From an uncultured Allobosea sp. (lineage in GTDB: Bacteria > Pseudomonadota > Alphaproteobacteria > Rhizobiales > Beijerinckiaceae): a stretch of DNA of 64,000 nucleotides. Every line of letters begins with the position of its first letter. The first letter of the stretch is position 1. Location: contig NZ_CAMFJF010000003.1 in NCBI RefSeq assembly GCF_945956895.1, positions 1-64,000 of the forward strand, given 5' to 3'. A program made the position numbers and the translations under genes. The notes beneath the pieces are model-generated. The model did not search any database and was not told the origin of the DNA. It saw only the letters and a list, made by a program, of their open reading frames with translations. Positions 26,163 through 34,385 of this stretch are shown here, in pieces.

Positions 26163-28463
26163 ATGAAAAGCACTCTCTCGAACGATCTGCGCTCGGGCGC
26201 GCTCGTCTATCACCGCCAGCCCCGCCCCGGTAAGCTCGAGATCCAGGCGACCAAGCCGCTCGGCAACCAGCGCGACCTCGCGCTCGCCTATTCGCCTGGC
26301 GTCGCCGCCGCCTGCGAGGCGATCGTCGACGATCCCTCCGAGGCGGCCGAACTCACCTCCCGCCAGAACCTCGTCGCCGTCATCACCAACGGCACGGCCG
26401 TGCTCGGCCTCGGCGATATCGGCCCGCTCGCTTCCAAGCCGGTGATGGAGGGCAAGGCGGTCCTCTTCAAGAAATTCGCCGGCATCGACTGCTTCGACAT
26501 CGAGGTCGAGCAGAAGAACATCGAGAAATTCGTCGAGGTCGTCGCAGCGCTGGAGCCGACCTTCGGCGGCATCAATCTCGAGGATATCAAGGGGCCGGAA
26601 TGCTTCGAGATCGAGGAGCAGCTCAAGGCCCGGATGAACATCCCGGTCTTCCATGACGACCAGCACGGCACGGCGATCATCGTCTCGGCCGCCGTCCTGA
26701 ACGGGCTCGACCTCGCGGGCAAGAAGATCGCCGACGTCAAGATCGTCGTCTCCGGCGCGGGCGCCGCCGCGCTCGCCTGCACCAACCTGCTGGTCGAGCT
26801 CGGCGCGCAGCGCAAGAACATCTGGGTCACCGATATCGACGGCGTGGTCTACAAGGGCCGCAACACGCTGATGGACCGCTGGAAGGAGGTCTACGCGCAG
26901 GAGACCGACGCCCGGACGCTCAATGACGTCATCGGCGGCGCCGACATCTTCCTCGGCCTGTCCGCCGCCGGCGTGCTCAAGCCCGAGATGGCCAAGCAGA
27001 TGGCACCGAAGCCGCTGATCCTGGCGCTCGCCAACCCCAATCCCGAGATCACGCCGGAGGACGCGCTCAGCGTTCGCCCCGACGCGATGATCTGCACCGG
27101 CCGCTCGGACTATCCGAACCAGGTCAACAACGTCCTCTGCTTCCCCTATATCTTCCGCGGCGCGCTCGACGTGCAGGCGACCACGATCAACGAGGCGATG
27201 AAGCTCGCCGCCGTGCGCGCCATCGCCGCGCTCGCCCGCGAAGCGACCTCCGACATCGCGGCGCGCGCCTATGGCGGCGAGGCCTCGACCTTCGGCGCGA
27301 CCTCGCTGATCCCGAACCCATTCGATCCGCGCCTGATCATGCGCATCGCGCCGGCCGTCGCGGAGGCTGCGATGGCGACCGGCGTCGCCCGCAAGCCGCT
27401 GGTCGACGTCGAGGCCTATCGCGAGCAGCTCTCGCGCTTCGTCTTCCGCTCCGGCTTCCTGATGAAGCCGCTCTTCCAGAAGGCCAAGGCCGATCCCAAA
27501 CGCGTGATCTATGCCGAGGGCGAGGACGAGCGCGTGCTGCGCGCCGCCCAGGTCGCGCTGGAGGAAGGGCTTGCGGTTCCGATCCTGATCGGCCGCCCGA
27601 GCGTGATCGAGACGCGCATCCAGCGTTTCGGCCTGTCGCTGAAGCCCGGCGTCGATTTCGAGGTGGTGAATCCCGAGGACGACCCGCGCTATCGCGACTA
27701 TGTCCAGACCTATCTCGACATCGCCGGTCGGCGCGGCATCACGCCCGAGGCGGCGCGCGCGCTGGTGCGCACCAACAACACCGTGATCGCGGCGCTTGCC
27801 GTGGCACGCGGCGAGGCGGACGCCATGATCTCGGGTCTCGAAGGCCGGTTCATGTCGCGGCTGCGGCATATCAAGGACATCATCGGCATGGCGCCGGGCG
27901 TCTGCGATCTCGCGGCGATGACCCTGATCATCACCAACAAGGGCGCCTTCTTCCTGTTGGACACCCATGTGAAGCACGATCCGACGGCGGAGGAGATCGC
28001 CGACATGACCGTGCTCGCCGCCGACCATGTCCAACGCTTCGGCATCGATCCGAAGATCGCGCTCTTGTCGCATTCCGATTTCGGCGCAGCCGACACGCCC
28101 TCCTCGCTCAAGATGCGCAAGGCGCTGAAGCTGATCCGCGAGCGGGCGCCGCATCTCGAATGCGACGGCGAGATGGAGGTCGATACCGCCCTCGTGCCGC
28201 TGATCCGGGAGCGCGTCCTGCCCTCCTCGACGCTGAAAGGGATGGCGAACGTCCTGATCTTCCCCAATCTCGACGCCGCCAACATCTCCTACCAGTTCGC
28301 CAAGGTGATGGCCGACGCGCTGCCGGTCGGGCCGATCCTGATCGGCACGGCCAAGCCCGCGCATATCCTCACCGGCTCGGTGACGGCGCGCGGCGTGGTC
28401 AACATGACCGCTGTCGCCGTGGTCGAGGCGCAGGAGAGCGCAGCCGCTGCGGCCGGGCGCTGA
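26163..28463 (+). CDS. maeB: NADP-type malic enzyme with C-terminal phosphotransacetylase-like domain
   Basis: 766 residues, the normal length for MaeB. The N-terminal malic domain (about 15-160; LALAYSPGVAAACEAI) and NAD(P)-binding domain (about 165-410; VVSGAGAAALACTNLLV, ALANPNPEI, GRSDYPNQVNNVL) catalyse oxidative decarboxylation of malate to pyruvate. The C-terminal 330 residues resemble phosphate acetyltransferase (PTA), thought to be regulatory and bind acetyl-CoA. It links the TCA cycle to gluconeogenesis and NADPH supply. It is monocistronic and is followed by a long hairpin. Confidence 0.95.
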   Translation: MKSTLSNDLRSGALVYHRQPRPGKLEIQATKPLGNQRDLALAYSPGVAAACEAIVDDPSEAAELTSRQNLVAVITNGTAVLGLGDIGPLASKPVMEGKAVLFKKFAGIDCFDIEVEQKNIEKFVEVVAALEPTFGGINLEDIKGPECFEIEEQLKARMNIPVFHDDQHGTAIIVSAAVLNGLDLAGKKIADVKIVVSGAGAAALACTNLLVELGAQRKNIWVTDIDGVVYKGRNTLMDRWKEVYAQETDARTLNDVIGGADIFLGLSAAGVLKPEMAKQMAPKPLILALANPNPEITPEDALSVRPDAMICTGRSDYPNQVNNVLCFPYIFRGALDVQATTINEAMKLAAVRAIAALAREATSDIAARAYGGEASTFGATSLIPNPFDPRLIMRIAPAVAEAAMATGVARKPLVDVEAYREQLSRFVFRSGFLMKPLFQKAKADPKRVIYAEGEDERVLRAAQVALEEGLAVPILIGRPSVIETRIQRFGLSLKPGVDFEVVNPEDDPRYRDYVQTYLDIAGRRGITPEAARALVRTNNTVIAALAVARGEADAMISGLEGRFMSRLRHIKDIIGMAPGVCDLAAMTLIITNKGAFFLLDTHVKHDPTAEEIADMTVLAADHVQRFGIDPKIALLSHSDFGAADTPSSLKMRKALKLIRERAPHLECDGEMEVDTALVPLIRERVLPSSTLKGMANVLIFPNLDAANISYQFAKVMADALPVGPILIGTAKPAHILTGSVTARGVVNMTAVAVVEAQESAAAAAGR

Positions 28464-28486
28464 GCCTGTAGCCAGCTCCTGACAAC

Positions 28487-28529
28487 CAAAGCGCGAAAAC
28501 CACGGCCCGGCCGTCGTTTTCGCGCTTGG
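28487..28529 (+). terminator. Long hairpin after maeB
   Basis: AAGCGCGAAAAC (28489-28500) pairs perfectly with GTTTTCGCGCTT (28516-28527), with an inner ACGG/CCGT pairing and outer CCA/TGG-type extension with one bulge. No T-run follows, so it may be a factor-assisted terminator or mRNA 3' stabiliser. Confidence 0.6.
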
Positions 28530-28606
28530 CAGACTCGATCCGACAGGGTCTACTTCCCTGAAGTCGGGCATCGCTCGCAACGACGCCCGCTTCGAGGGAG
28601 GTTGCC

Positions 28607-30205
28607 ATGCTCGACGTCACGCGCCGTCACGCGCCCTTGGCGTTCGCCGCCATCCTGGCCGCGACCCGCACCGCAGGCTCCCAGGGCCGGATCGTCTTCC
28701 ATCGCGGCAATGACGGCGATCCCGAAACGCTCGATCCACACAAGACCTCCACCGTCGCGGAAGCGCATCTGCTGCGCGACCTGCGCGAGGGCCTCGTCAT
28801 CCACAATATGAAGGGCGAGGTCGTGCCCGGCGTCGCCGAAAGCTGGACGATGAGTCCGGACGGCAGGAGCTGGCGCTTCAAGCTGCGCGGCAACGCAAAA
28901 TGGTCGAATGGCGATCCGGTCAGGGCCTCGGACTTCGTCTATTCCTTCCGGCGCATCATCAACCCGGAAACCGGCGCGAAATACGCCAACCTGCTCTTTC
29001 CGATCCGCAATGCCGCGGCGATCCACAAGGCGACCGCCGGCACCTCGCTCGAAGCGCTCGGCGTCACCGCTCCCGACGAGAGCACGCTGGAGATCGCGCT
29101 GGAGCAGCCGACGCCCTATCTGCTCGAACTCCTGACCCACCAGAGCGCCCTGCCCGTGCATGCGGCCAGCGTAGCCAAGGCAGCACAGGAGCCCGCGAAA
29201 CCTGAGAACTGGGTCACCAACGGCCCCTACATGCTCAAGGAGCTGGCGCCGAACTCGCATATCCGGCTCGACCGCAACCCGCACTTCCACGCAGCCAGCG
29301 AGGTGAAGATCGATACCGTGATCTTCTACCCGGCCTCGGACCTCGCGGCGGCGGCGCGGCGCTTCCAGATTGGCGAACTGCATCTCACCACCGACATACC
29401 GGCCGACCAATTCAAGAGCCTGAAGGACAAGCTCGGAGAGCAGGTCCGGATCGGCCCCTATCTCGCGACCTATTTCCTGATCATCAACAGCGCCAAGCCG
29501 CCCTTCGACGACGAGCGCGTCAGGCGGGCACTCTCGTTGCAGATCGACCGCGAGTTCATCGCCGACCGGGTCTGGGGCGGCACGATGCTGCCGGCCTATG
29601 GTGTGATACCGCCGCGTATCGGCAATTACGGCGAGCGCGCCGAGCTCGATTTCCGCCATGCCTCCGTGCTGGAGCGCGAGGACGAGGCGAAACGGCTGCT
29701 CGCCTCGGCCGGGTTCGGCAGCGTGCCGCTCCAGGTCGAATTCCGCTTCAACACCACCGACAACAACCGCCACACGGCGGAGGCGATCGCCGAGCAGTGG
29801 CGCGCCATCGGCGTCGAGACCCGCTTCGTCGAGGCCGATTTCCGCACGCATTTCGCCTATCTGCGCGATGGCGGCGATTTCGACGTCGCCCGCTATGGCT
29901 GGATCGGCGATTATTCCGACCCGCAGAACTTCCTCTTCCTGTTCGAGAGCGACAATGCCGGCTTCAACATCGGCAAGTACCGGAACCCGCAATTCGACGC
30001 GCTGATGAAGCTCGCGACCGAGGAACTCGACATCGCCCGGCGTGCCGCGATCTTGCGCGAGGCCGACAGCATCGTCATCCGCGAGGAGCCCTGGATTCCG
30101 GTGCTGCACTACTCGACCAAGAACCTGGTCTCGCCCAAGCTCGCCGGCTTCGAGCCGAACCTGCGCGGCGCGATCCCGACACGGTTCCTAAGCTTGAAGG
30201 CGTAG
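28607..30205 (+). CDS. Peptide/oligopeptide ABC transporter substrate-binding protein (SBP family 5), orphan
   Basis: 532 residues. It has the OppA/DppA fold, with early HRGNDGDPETLDPHKTSTV, AESWTMSPDGRSWRFKLR, a central GPYMLKELAPNSHIRLDRNP and NPQFDALMKLATEE near the end. The N-terminus (VTRRHAPLAFAAILAATRTAG) has a double Arg and a short, weakly hydrophobic stretch, so export is likely but the signal is atypical. Start ATG 28607 follows GAGGGAGG at 6-nt spacing. No cognate permease or ATPase genes lie beside it, so it must work with a transporter encoded elsewhere. Confidence 0.88.
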   Translation: MLDVTRRHAPLAFAAILAATRTAGSQGRIVFHRGNDGDPETLDPHKTSTVAEAHLLRDLREGLVIHNMKGEVVPGVAESWTMSPDGRSWRFKLRGNAKWSNGDPVRASDFVYSFRRIINPETGAKYANLLFPIRNAAAIHKATAGTSLEALGVTAPDESTLEIALEQPTPYLLELLTHQSALPVHAASVAKAAQEPAKPENWVTNGPYMLKELAPNSHIRLDRNPHFHAASEVKIDTVIFYPASDLAAAARRFQIGELHLTTDIPADQFKSLKDKLGEQVRIGPYLATYFLIINSAKPPFDDERVRRALSLQIDREFIADRVWGGTMLPAYGVIPPRIGNYGERAELDFRHASVLEREDEAKRLLASAGFGSVPLQVEFRFNTTDNNRHTAEAIAEQWRAIGVETRFVEADFRTHFAYLRDGGDFDVARYGWIGDYSDPQNFLFLFESDNAGFNIGKYRNPQFDALMKLATEELDIARRAAILREADSIVIREEPWIPVLHYSTKNLVSPKLAGFEPNLRGAIPTRFLSLKA

Positions 30206-30227
30206 TTTTCTGGGCCGCTCTTCCAGA

Positions 30228-30333
30228 ATCATCCCGGACGGAGCGTAGCGCAGATCCGGGATCCATGCCTGGACCTCTATCGAACAAGCTTCCGGCATGG
30301 ATCCCGGGTCTCCCTCCGGTCGCCCGGGATGAC
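30228..30333. repeat. Palindromic intergenic repeat, family A copy 1
   Basis: Begins ATCATCCCGGACGGAGCG and ends CGCCCGGGATGAC, with an inner GATCCGGGATCCATGCC / GGCATGGATCCCGGGTC dyad. The right flank CCGCGTGTTTCCATTGAA is complementary to the left flank of copy 4 (52729-52745), so the element extends beyond its core arms. Confidence 0.88.
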
Positions 30334-30482
30334 CCGCGTGTTTCCATTGAAAGCCGTCGTGTCGGCTCGACAACCGGCCCTGCGCCAGACGCCGGGCTGT
30401 TTCCCCGCCTTGAGGCTCGCAACCGGCGCCAAGCTTCGCTAGGAAGGGCCGGCGTTCCCTTCCAATCAGCGAGTCCGCATCG

Positions 30483-31340
30483 ATGAGCCGCATCGTCTAC
30501 GTCAATGGCGCCTATCTTCCCGAGGAAGAGGCCAAGATTTCCGTTTTCGACCGCGGCTTCATCTTCGGCGACGGCATCTACGAAGTTTCGGCAGTGATCG
30601 GCGGCAAGCTCGTCGATTGCGAGGCGCATCTGGCTCGCCTCGAGCGCTCCTGCGGGGAAATCCGCCTCGGCCTCCCCTGGTCCAAGGCCGAGCTCGTCGC
30701 GATCCATCAGGAGCTGATCAAGCGCAACAATCTCGACGAGGGCGGCATCTACCTGCAGGTCTCGCGCGGCGCTTCCGACCGCGACTTCCCCTTCCCGAAG
30801 GATGTCGCGCCCACGCTGGTGATGTTCACCCAGGCCCGCAACTTCGTGAATGCGCCGACGGCGAAGACCGGCATCAAGGTCGTCTCGACCCCGGACCTGC
30901 GCTGGGCCCGCCGCGACATCAAGAGCGTCAACCTGCTCGCCCCCGTGCTCGCCAAGCAGTTCGCGCTGGAAAGCGGCGCGCAGGAGGCCTGGCTCACCGA
31001 GGACGGTGTGGTGACGGAGGGCGCCTCCTCCACCGCCTGGATCGTCAAGGGCAAGACGCTGATCTCGCGCCCGCTCTCGAACAAGGTGCTGCCGGGCATC
31101 ACCCGCAAGGCCGTTCTGGCCTATCTCGCGGAATCCGGCTTCAGCTTCGAGGAACGCGAGTTCACGCTGGCAGAGGCGCTCGACGCCGAGGAGGCCTTCA
31201 TCACCTCCGCGACCAGCCTCGTGATGCCGGTGACCACGATCGACGGCCACACGATCCATAACGGCGCCCCTGGCCCGACCGCGCTGCGCCTGCGCGAGAT
31301 CTATATCGACTACGCCCGCAAGGGCGGCGTGCTGGGCTGA
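30483..31340 (+). CDS. dat: D-amino-acid transaminase (fold-type IV PLP enzyme)
   Basis: 285 residues. This is a class IV aminotransferase in which Lys147 (RRDIKSVNLL) is the PLP lysine. FDRGFIFGDGIYEV, YLQVSRGASDRDF, EASSTAW-like EGASSTAWIV and TSATSLVMPV match D-alanine transaminases rather than BCAT or ADC lyase. It makes D-amino acids such as D-Glu from D-Ala and 2-oxoglutarate, in the cytoplasm. Start 30483 is the only sensible ATG. It is flanked by family A repeats on both sides and is monocistronic. Confidence 0.88.
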   Translation: MSRIVYVNGAYLPEEEAKISVFDRGFIFGDGIYEVSAVIGGKLVDCEAHLARLERSCGEIRLGLPWSKAELVAIHQELIKRNNLDEGGIYLQVSRGASDRDFPFPKDVAPTLVMFTQARNFVNAPTAKTGIKVVSTPDLRWARRDIKSVNLLAPVLAKQFALESGAQEAWLTEDGVVTEGASSTAWIVKGKTLISRPLSNKVLPGITRKAVLAYLAESGFSFEEREFTLAEALDAEEAFITSATSLVMPVTTIDGHTIHNGAPGPTALRLREIYIDYARKGGVLG

Positions 31341-31352
31341 GCCTCAACGCGG

Positions 31353-31452
31353 GTCATCCCGGACAAGCGGCGCAGCCGCGCCGATCCGGGATCCATGCCT
31401 GAACCGTTCCGGAATGGATCCCGGGTCTCCGCTTCGCTGCGCCCGGGATGAC
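31353..31452. repeat. Palindromic intergenic repeat, family A copy 2
   Basis: GTCATCCCGG at 31353-31362 and CCGGGATGAC at 31443-31452, with an internal CCGGGATCCATGCC / GGAATGGATCCCGGGTC dyad. It lies between convergent dat and guaD and probably marks the end of both transcripts. Confidence 0.9.
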
Positions 31453-31472
31453 TCCAGGTGATGGAGAGGGCG

Positions 31473-32795
31473 CTACAGGACCACCCGCTCCCCCATCACA
31501 TAGGTCGCGGCGACATTGCGCTCGTCGCCGAGCGTGACGAGGACGAACAGCTCCTCCACCAGATCGCGCGCCGTCTCCATGCGGTGCGCCATCGCCCGCG
31601 TCGCACTCGTGTCGAGCACGACGACATCGGCCTCGCGGCCGAGCTCGAACGAGCCGATGAGATGATCCAGACCGAGCGCCACCGCATTGCCGCGCGTGAC
31701 CGCGTGCAGGGCTTCCAAAGCCGACAGGCTTTGCCCTTGAAGCTGCAGCACCTTGTAAGCCTCGGCCATGGTCCTGAGCATCGAATAGGATGTGCCGCCG
31801 CCGATATCGGTGGCGACGGCGACCTTCACGCCGCGCTGCCTTGCATGAGCCCAGTCGAAGAGGCCTGAACCGAGGAACAGGTTCGAGGTCGGGCAGAACA
31901 CCGCGACCGCCTCTGTCTCCGCAAAGGCCTGCCATTCGTTATGGGTCATGTGGATGCAGTGACCCATCAGGCTTTTCGGGCCGAGCAGGCCGTAGCGGCG
32001 ATAGATGTCCGCATAATCGGTCGCTTCCGGGAAAAGCTCGCGGGCGAAGGCGATCTCGGCGCAGTTCTCGTCGATATGGGTCTGGACATGGCAGTCGGGA
32101 TGCTCGGCCGCCAGCTTGCCCGCTGCGGCCATCTGCTCCGGCGTCGAGGTGATCGCGAAGCGCGGCGTGATCGCATAGAGCTGCCGGCCCTTGCCGTGCC
32201 AGCGCGCGATCAGCGCTTTGGTGTCGCGATAGCTGCTCTCGGCGGTGTCGGTCAGCGCTTCCGGCGCGTTGCGATCCATCATCACCTTGCCGGCGATCAT
32301 GCGGGTGTTGCGGCGCTGCGATTCCGTGAAGAAGGCCTCGGCCGATTGCGGATGGACTGAAGCATAGACCGCCGCCGTGGTGGTGCCGTTGGCCAGCAAT
32401 TCATCAAGGAAAAAGCGCGAGAGCTTCTCGGCATGGCCCTGCTGCGCCAGCTTCTGCTCCTCGACGAAAGTATATTTGTTCAGCCACTCCATGAGCTGAG
32501 CACCGTAGGAAGCGATGACCTGCGTCTGCGGCATGTGGATATGGGCGTCGATGAAGCCCGGCATGATCAGATGCGGGCGGTGATCGACGATCTCCGCCTC
32601 GGCCGGCAGCATTCGCAGCAGTTCCCCCGCCTCGCCCGCCGCCTTGACCAGCCCGTTCTCGATGACGAGCAAACCGTCCGCGACATAGCGATGCGCCGTC
32701 TCGCCGGCGCTCTGCGGGTCATCGACGAACCAGAGCAGGCGGCCACGCAAAGCGCGCAAGGAGGTGGATGCGATCACGGCGGGCAGCTCCGGCAC
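31473..32795 (-). CDS. guaD: Guanine deaminase
   Basis: 440 residues, amidohydrolase superfamily, converting guanine to xanthine. The metal motif is PGFIDAHIHMPQ, with later HIDEN, MGHCIHM (His ligand) and the Asp ligand in VATDIGGGTSYSM. Starts at a GTG (32795) with a weak ribosome-binding region, encoding a peptide that begins PELPAVIAS; a second GTG lies six codons later at 32777. It is divergent from xdhABC across a 99-nt gap with a perfect palindrome. Its product xanthine is the substrate of the divergent enzyme. Confidence 0.93.
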   Translation of the reverse strand: MPELPAVIASTSLRALRGRLLWFVDDPQSAGETAHRYVADGLLVIENGLVKAAGEAGELLRMLPAEAEIVDHRPHLIMPGFIDAHIHMPQTQVIASYGAQLMEWLNKYTFVEEQKLAQQGHAEKLSRFFLDELLANGTTTAAVYASVHPQSAEAFFTESQRRNTRMIAGKVMMDRNAPEALTDTAESSYRDTKALIARWHGKGRQLYAITPRFAITSTPEQMAAAGKLAAEHPDCHVQTHIDENCAEIAFARELFPEATDYADIYRRYGLLGPKSLMGHCIHMTHNEWQAFAETEAVAVFCPTSNLFLGSGLFDWAHARQRGVKVAVATDIGGGTSYSMLRTMAEAYKVLQLQGQSLSALEALHAVTRGNAVALGLDHLIGSFELGREADVVVLDTSATRAMAHRMETARDLVEELFVLVTLGDERNVAATYVMGERVVL

Positions 32796-32843
32796 AATTC
32801 CACATCACATCTGCACCAAATCGAAGCTTCCGGCCAAGCGCGG

Positions 32844-32868
32844 ATCATGCCTAATCTGCAGGCATGAT
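32844..32868. promoter_or_regulatory. 25-bp palindrome in the guaD-xdhA divergent promoter
   Basis: ATCATGCCT (32844-32852) and AGGCATGAT (32860-32868) are perfectly complementary with a 7-nt spacer. It ends 26 nt before the xdhA ATG and lies 48 nt before guaD. The symmetry and spacing suit a dimeric repressor operator for purine catabolism. The regulator is not encoded in this window. Confidence 0.6.
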
Positions 32869-32894
32869 TTGGCTTTGCGAATGGAGCGGGCAGG

Positions 32895-34385
32895 ATGCGT
32901 GAAAGCTTGCGCTTCCTGCTCGGCGACAGGCTGGTCGAGATCGACCGCTGCGATCCGACGCTCACCGTGCTCGACTGGTTGCGCCTCGACCAGCGCATGA
33001 CCGGCACCAAGGAAGGCTGCGCCGAAGGCGATTGCGGCGCCTGCACGATCGTCGTCGGACGGCTCGACCGTGGCAATCTGCGATACGAAGCGATCAACGC
33101 CTGCATCCGCTTCCTGCCGACGCTGGACGGCTGCCAGCTCCTCACCGTCGAGCATTTGAAGGGCGCGGATGGCAGTCTGCATCCGGTCCAGCAGGCGATG
33201 GTCGAGTGCCACGGCGCGCAATGCGGCTTCTGCACGCCGGGCTTCGTGATGTCGCTGCTGGCGCTCCGGCTGAACGAGGCGGAGCCAAGCGTCGGCCGCA
33301 TCGAAGATGCACTCGCTGGCAATCTCTGCCGCTGCACCGGCTATGAGCCGATCATCGCCGCAGGCCGCCGCATGGACGCGATCGCGCCGCGCGAGGCTGA
33401 TCCCTTCCTGCGGGAGCGCGAGGCCGTAGCGGCGCGGCTTGCAGCGCTGAACGATACCGAGACGCTCGCCCTGCAAGGCGAAGGCGGGCGTTTCTACGCT
33501 CCCGCGACCACCGAAGCGCTGGCGGGGCTCGTCGCTGCGCACCCTCAAGCGACACTCGTCGCTGGCGCAACCGACGTTGGGCTCTGGGTCACCAAGGCAA
33601 TGAAGCGGCTCGATCCGGTGATCTATCTCGGGCGGATCGAAGCCCTGCGGACCATTAGCGACGATGGCGATCATCTGCGCGTCGGCGCTATGGCCTGCCA
33701 TATCGATGTCCGTAACGCTCTGGCCGCTCTTTCGCCGCAGCTCGACGAACTGATGCGCCGTTTCGGCGGTGAGCAGGTGCGCAATGCCGGCACGATCGGC
33801 GGCAACATAGCCAATGGCTCGCCGATCGGCGATCTGCCACCGGCGCTGATCGCGCTCGATGCGACGCTGGTGCTGGCTCGGCGCTCCGAGACCGCAATCG
33901 AGCGCCGCTCGATCCCGCTCGAAAGCTTCTTCATCGAATACCGCAAGCAGGACCGGCGCCACGGCGAATTCGTCGAGGCCGTGCTGGTGCCGAAGCTGGC
34001 TGGCAGCATGCTGTTCCACGCTTCCAAGGTCTCGAAGCGCTTTGATGAAGACATTTCCGCCGTCTGCGGTGCCTTCCGACTGACACTCGGGAGCGAAGGG
34101 CGCATCAGCGAAGCCCGCCTCGCCTATGGCGGCATGGCCGGCATTCCCAAGCGTGCAGCAGCGGCTGAAGCTGCCCTCGTCGGCCAGATATGGAACGAGA
34201 CGGCCGTCACGGCCGCGATTGCAGCCCTCCCGCAGGATTTCACGCCGCTCGACGACATGCGCGCCTCGGCGCATTATCGGCTCAAGATCGCCGGCAACCT
34301 GCTGCGGCGCTTCCTGATCGAGACGACGCAAGGCGCGACGGAAACGCGGGTCGCCGGCCTGCTGGCGGAGGCCGGCCATGGCTGA
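32895..34385 (+). CDS. xdhA: Xanthine dehydrogenase small subunit (2Fe-2S + FAD)
   Basis: 496 residues. The N-terminal ferredoxin-like domain has cluster cysteines Cys42, 47, 50 and 70 (GCAEGDCGACTIV). The second cluster uses Cys110, 113, 145 and 147 (CGFC, NLCRCTGY). The FAD-binding domain spans about 190-370 (LVAGATDVGLWVTK, GTIGGNIANGSPIGD). It passes electrons from the molybdenum centre in XdhB to NAD+. Its stop overlaps xdhB by 8 nt. The ATG at 32895 follows GGAGCGGGCAGG. Confidence 0.95.
   Translation: MRESLRFLLGDRLVEIDRCDPTLTVLDWLRLDQRMTGTKEGCAEGDCGACTIVVGRLDRGNLRYEAINACIRFLPTLDGCQLLTVEHLKGADGSLHPVQQAMVECHGAQCGFCTPGFVMSLLALRLNEAEPSVGRIEDALAGNLCRCTGYEPIIAAGRRMDAIAPREADPFLREREAVAARLAALNDTETLALQGEGGRFYAPATTEALAGLVAAHPQATLVAGATDVGLWVTKAMKRLDPVIYLGRIEALRTISDDGDHLRVGAMACHIDVRNALAALSPQLDELMRRFGGEQVRNAGTIGGNIANGSPIGDLPPALIALDATLVLARRSETAIERRSIPLESFFIEYRKQDRRHGEFVEAVLVPKLAGSMLFHASKVSKRFDEDISAVCGAFRLTLGSEGRISEARLAYGGMAGIPKRAAAAEAALVGQIWNETAVTAAIAALPQDFTPLDDMRASAHYRLKIAGNLLRRFLIETTQGATETRVAGLLAEAGHG

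Noticed and set aside
25815-28580. 921-codon minus-strand ORF over maeB
   Set aside because: Shadow of the malic enzyme gene, whose plus-strand product has complete MaeB domains. The antisense translation is rich in Arg, Asp, His and Gly without motifs and includes repeat sequence.
23398-31452. CRISPR array from closely spaced repeats
   Set aside because: The repeats are large individual palindromes spread between genes. There are no short direct repeats with regular spacers and no cas genes.
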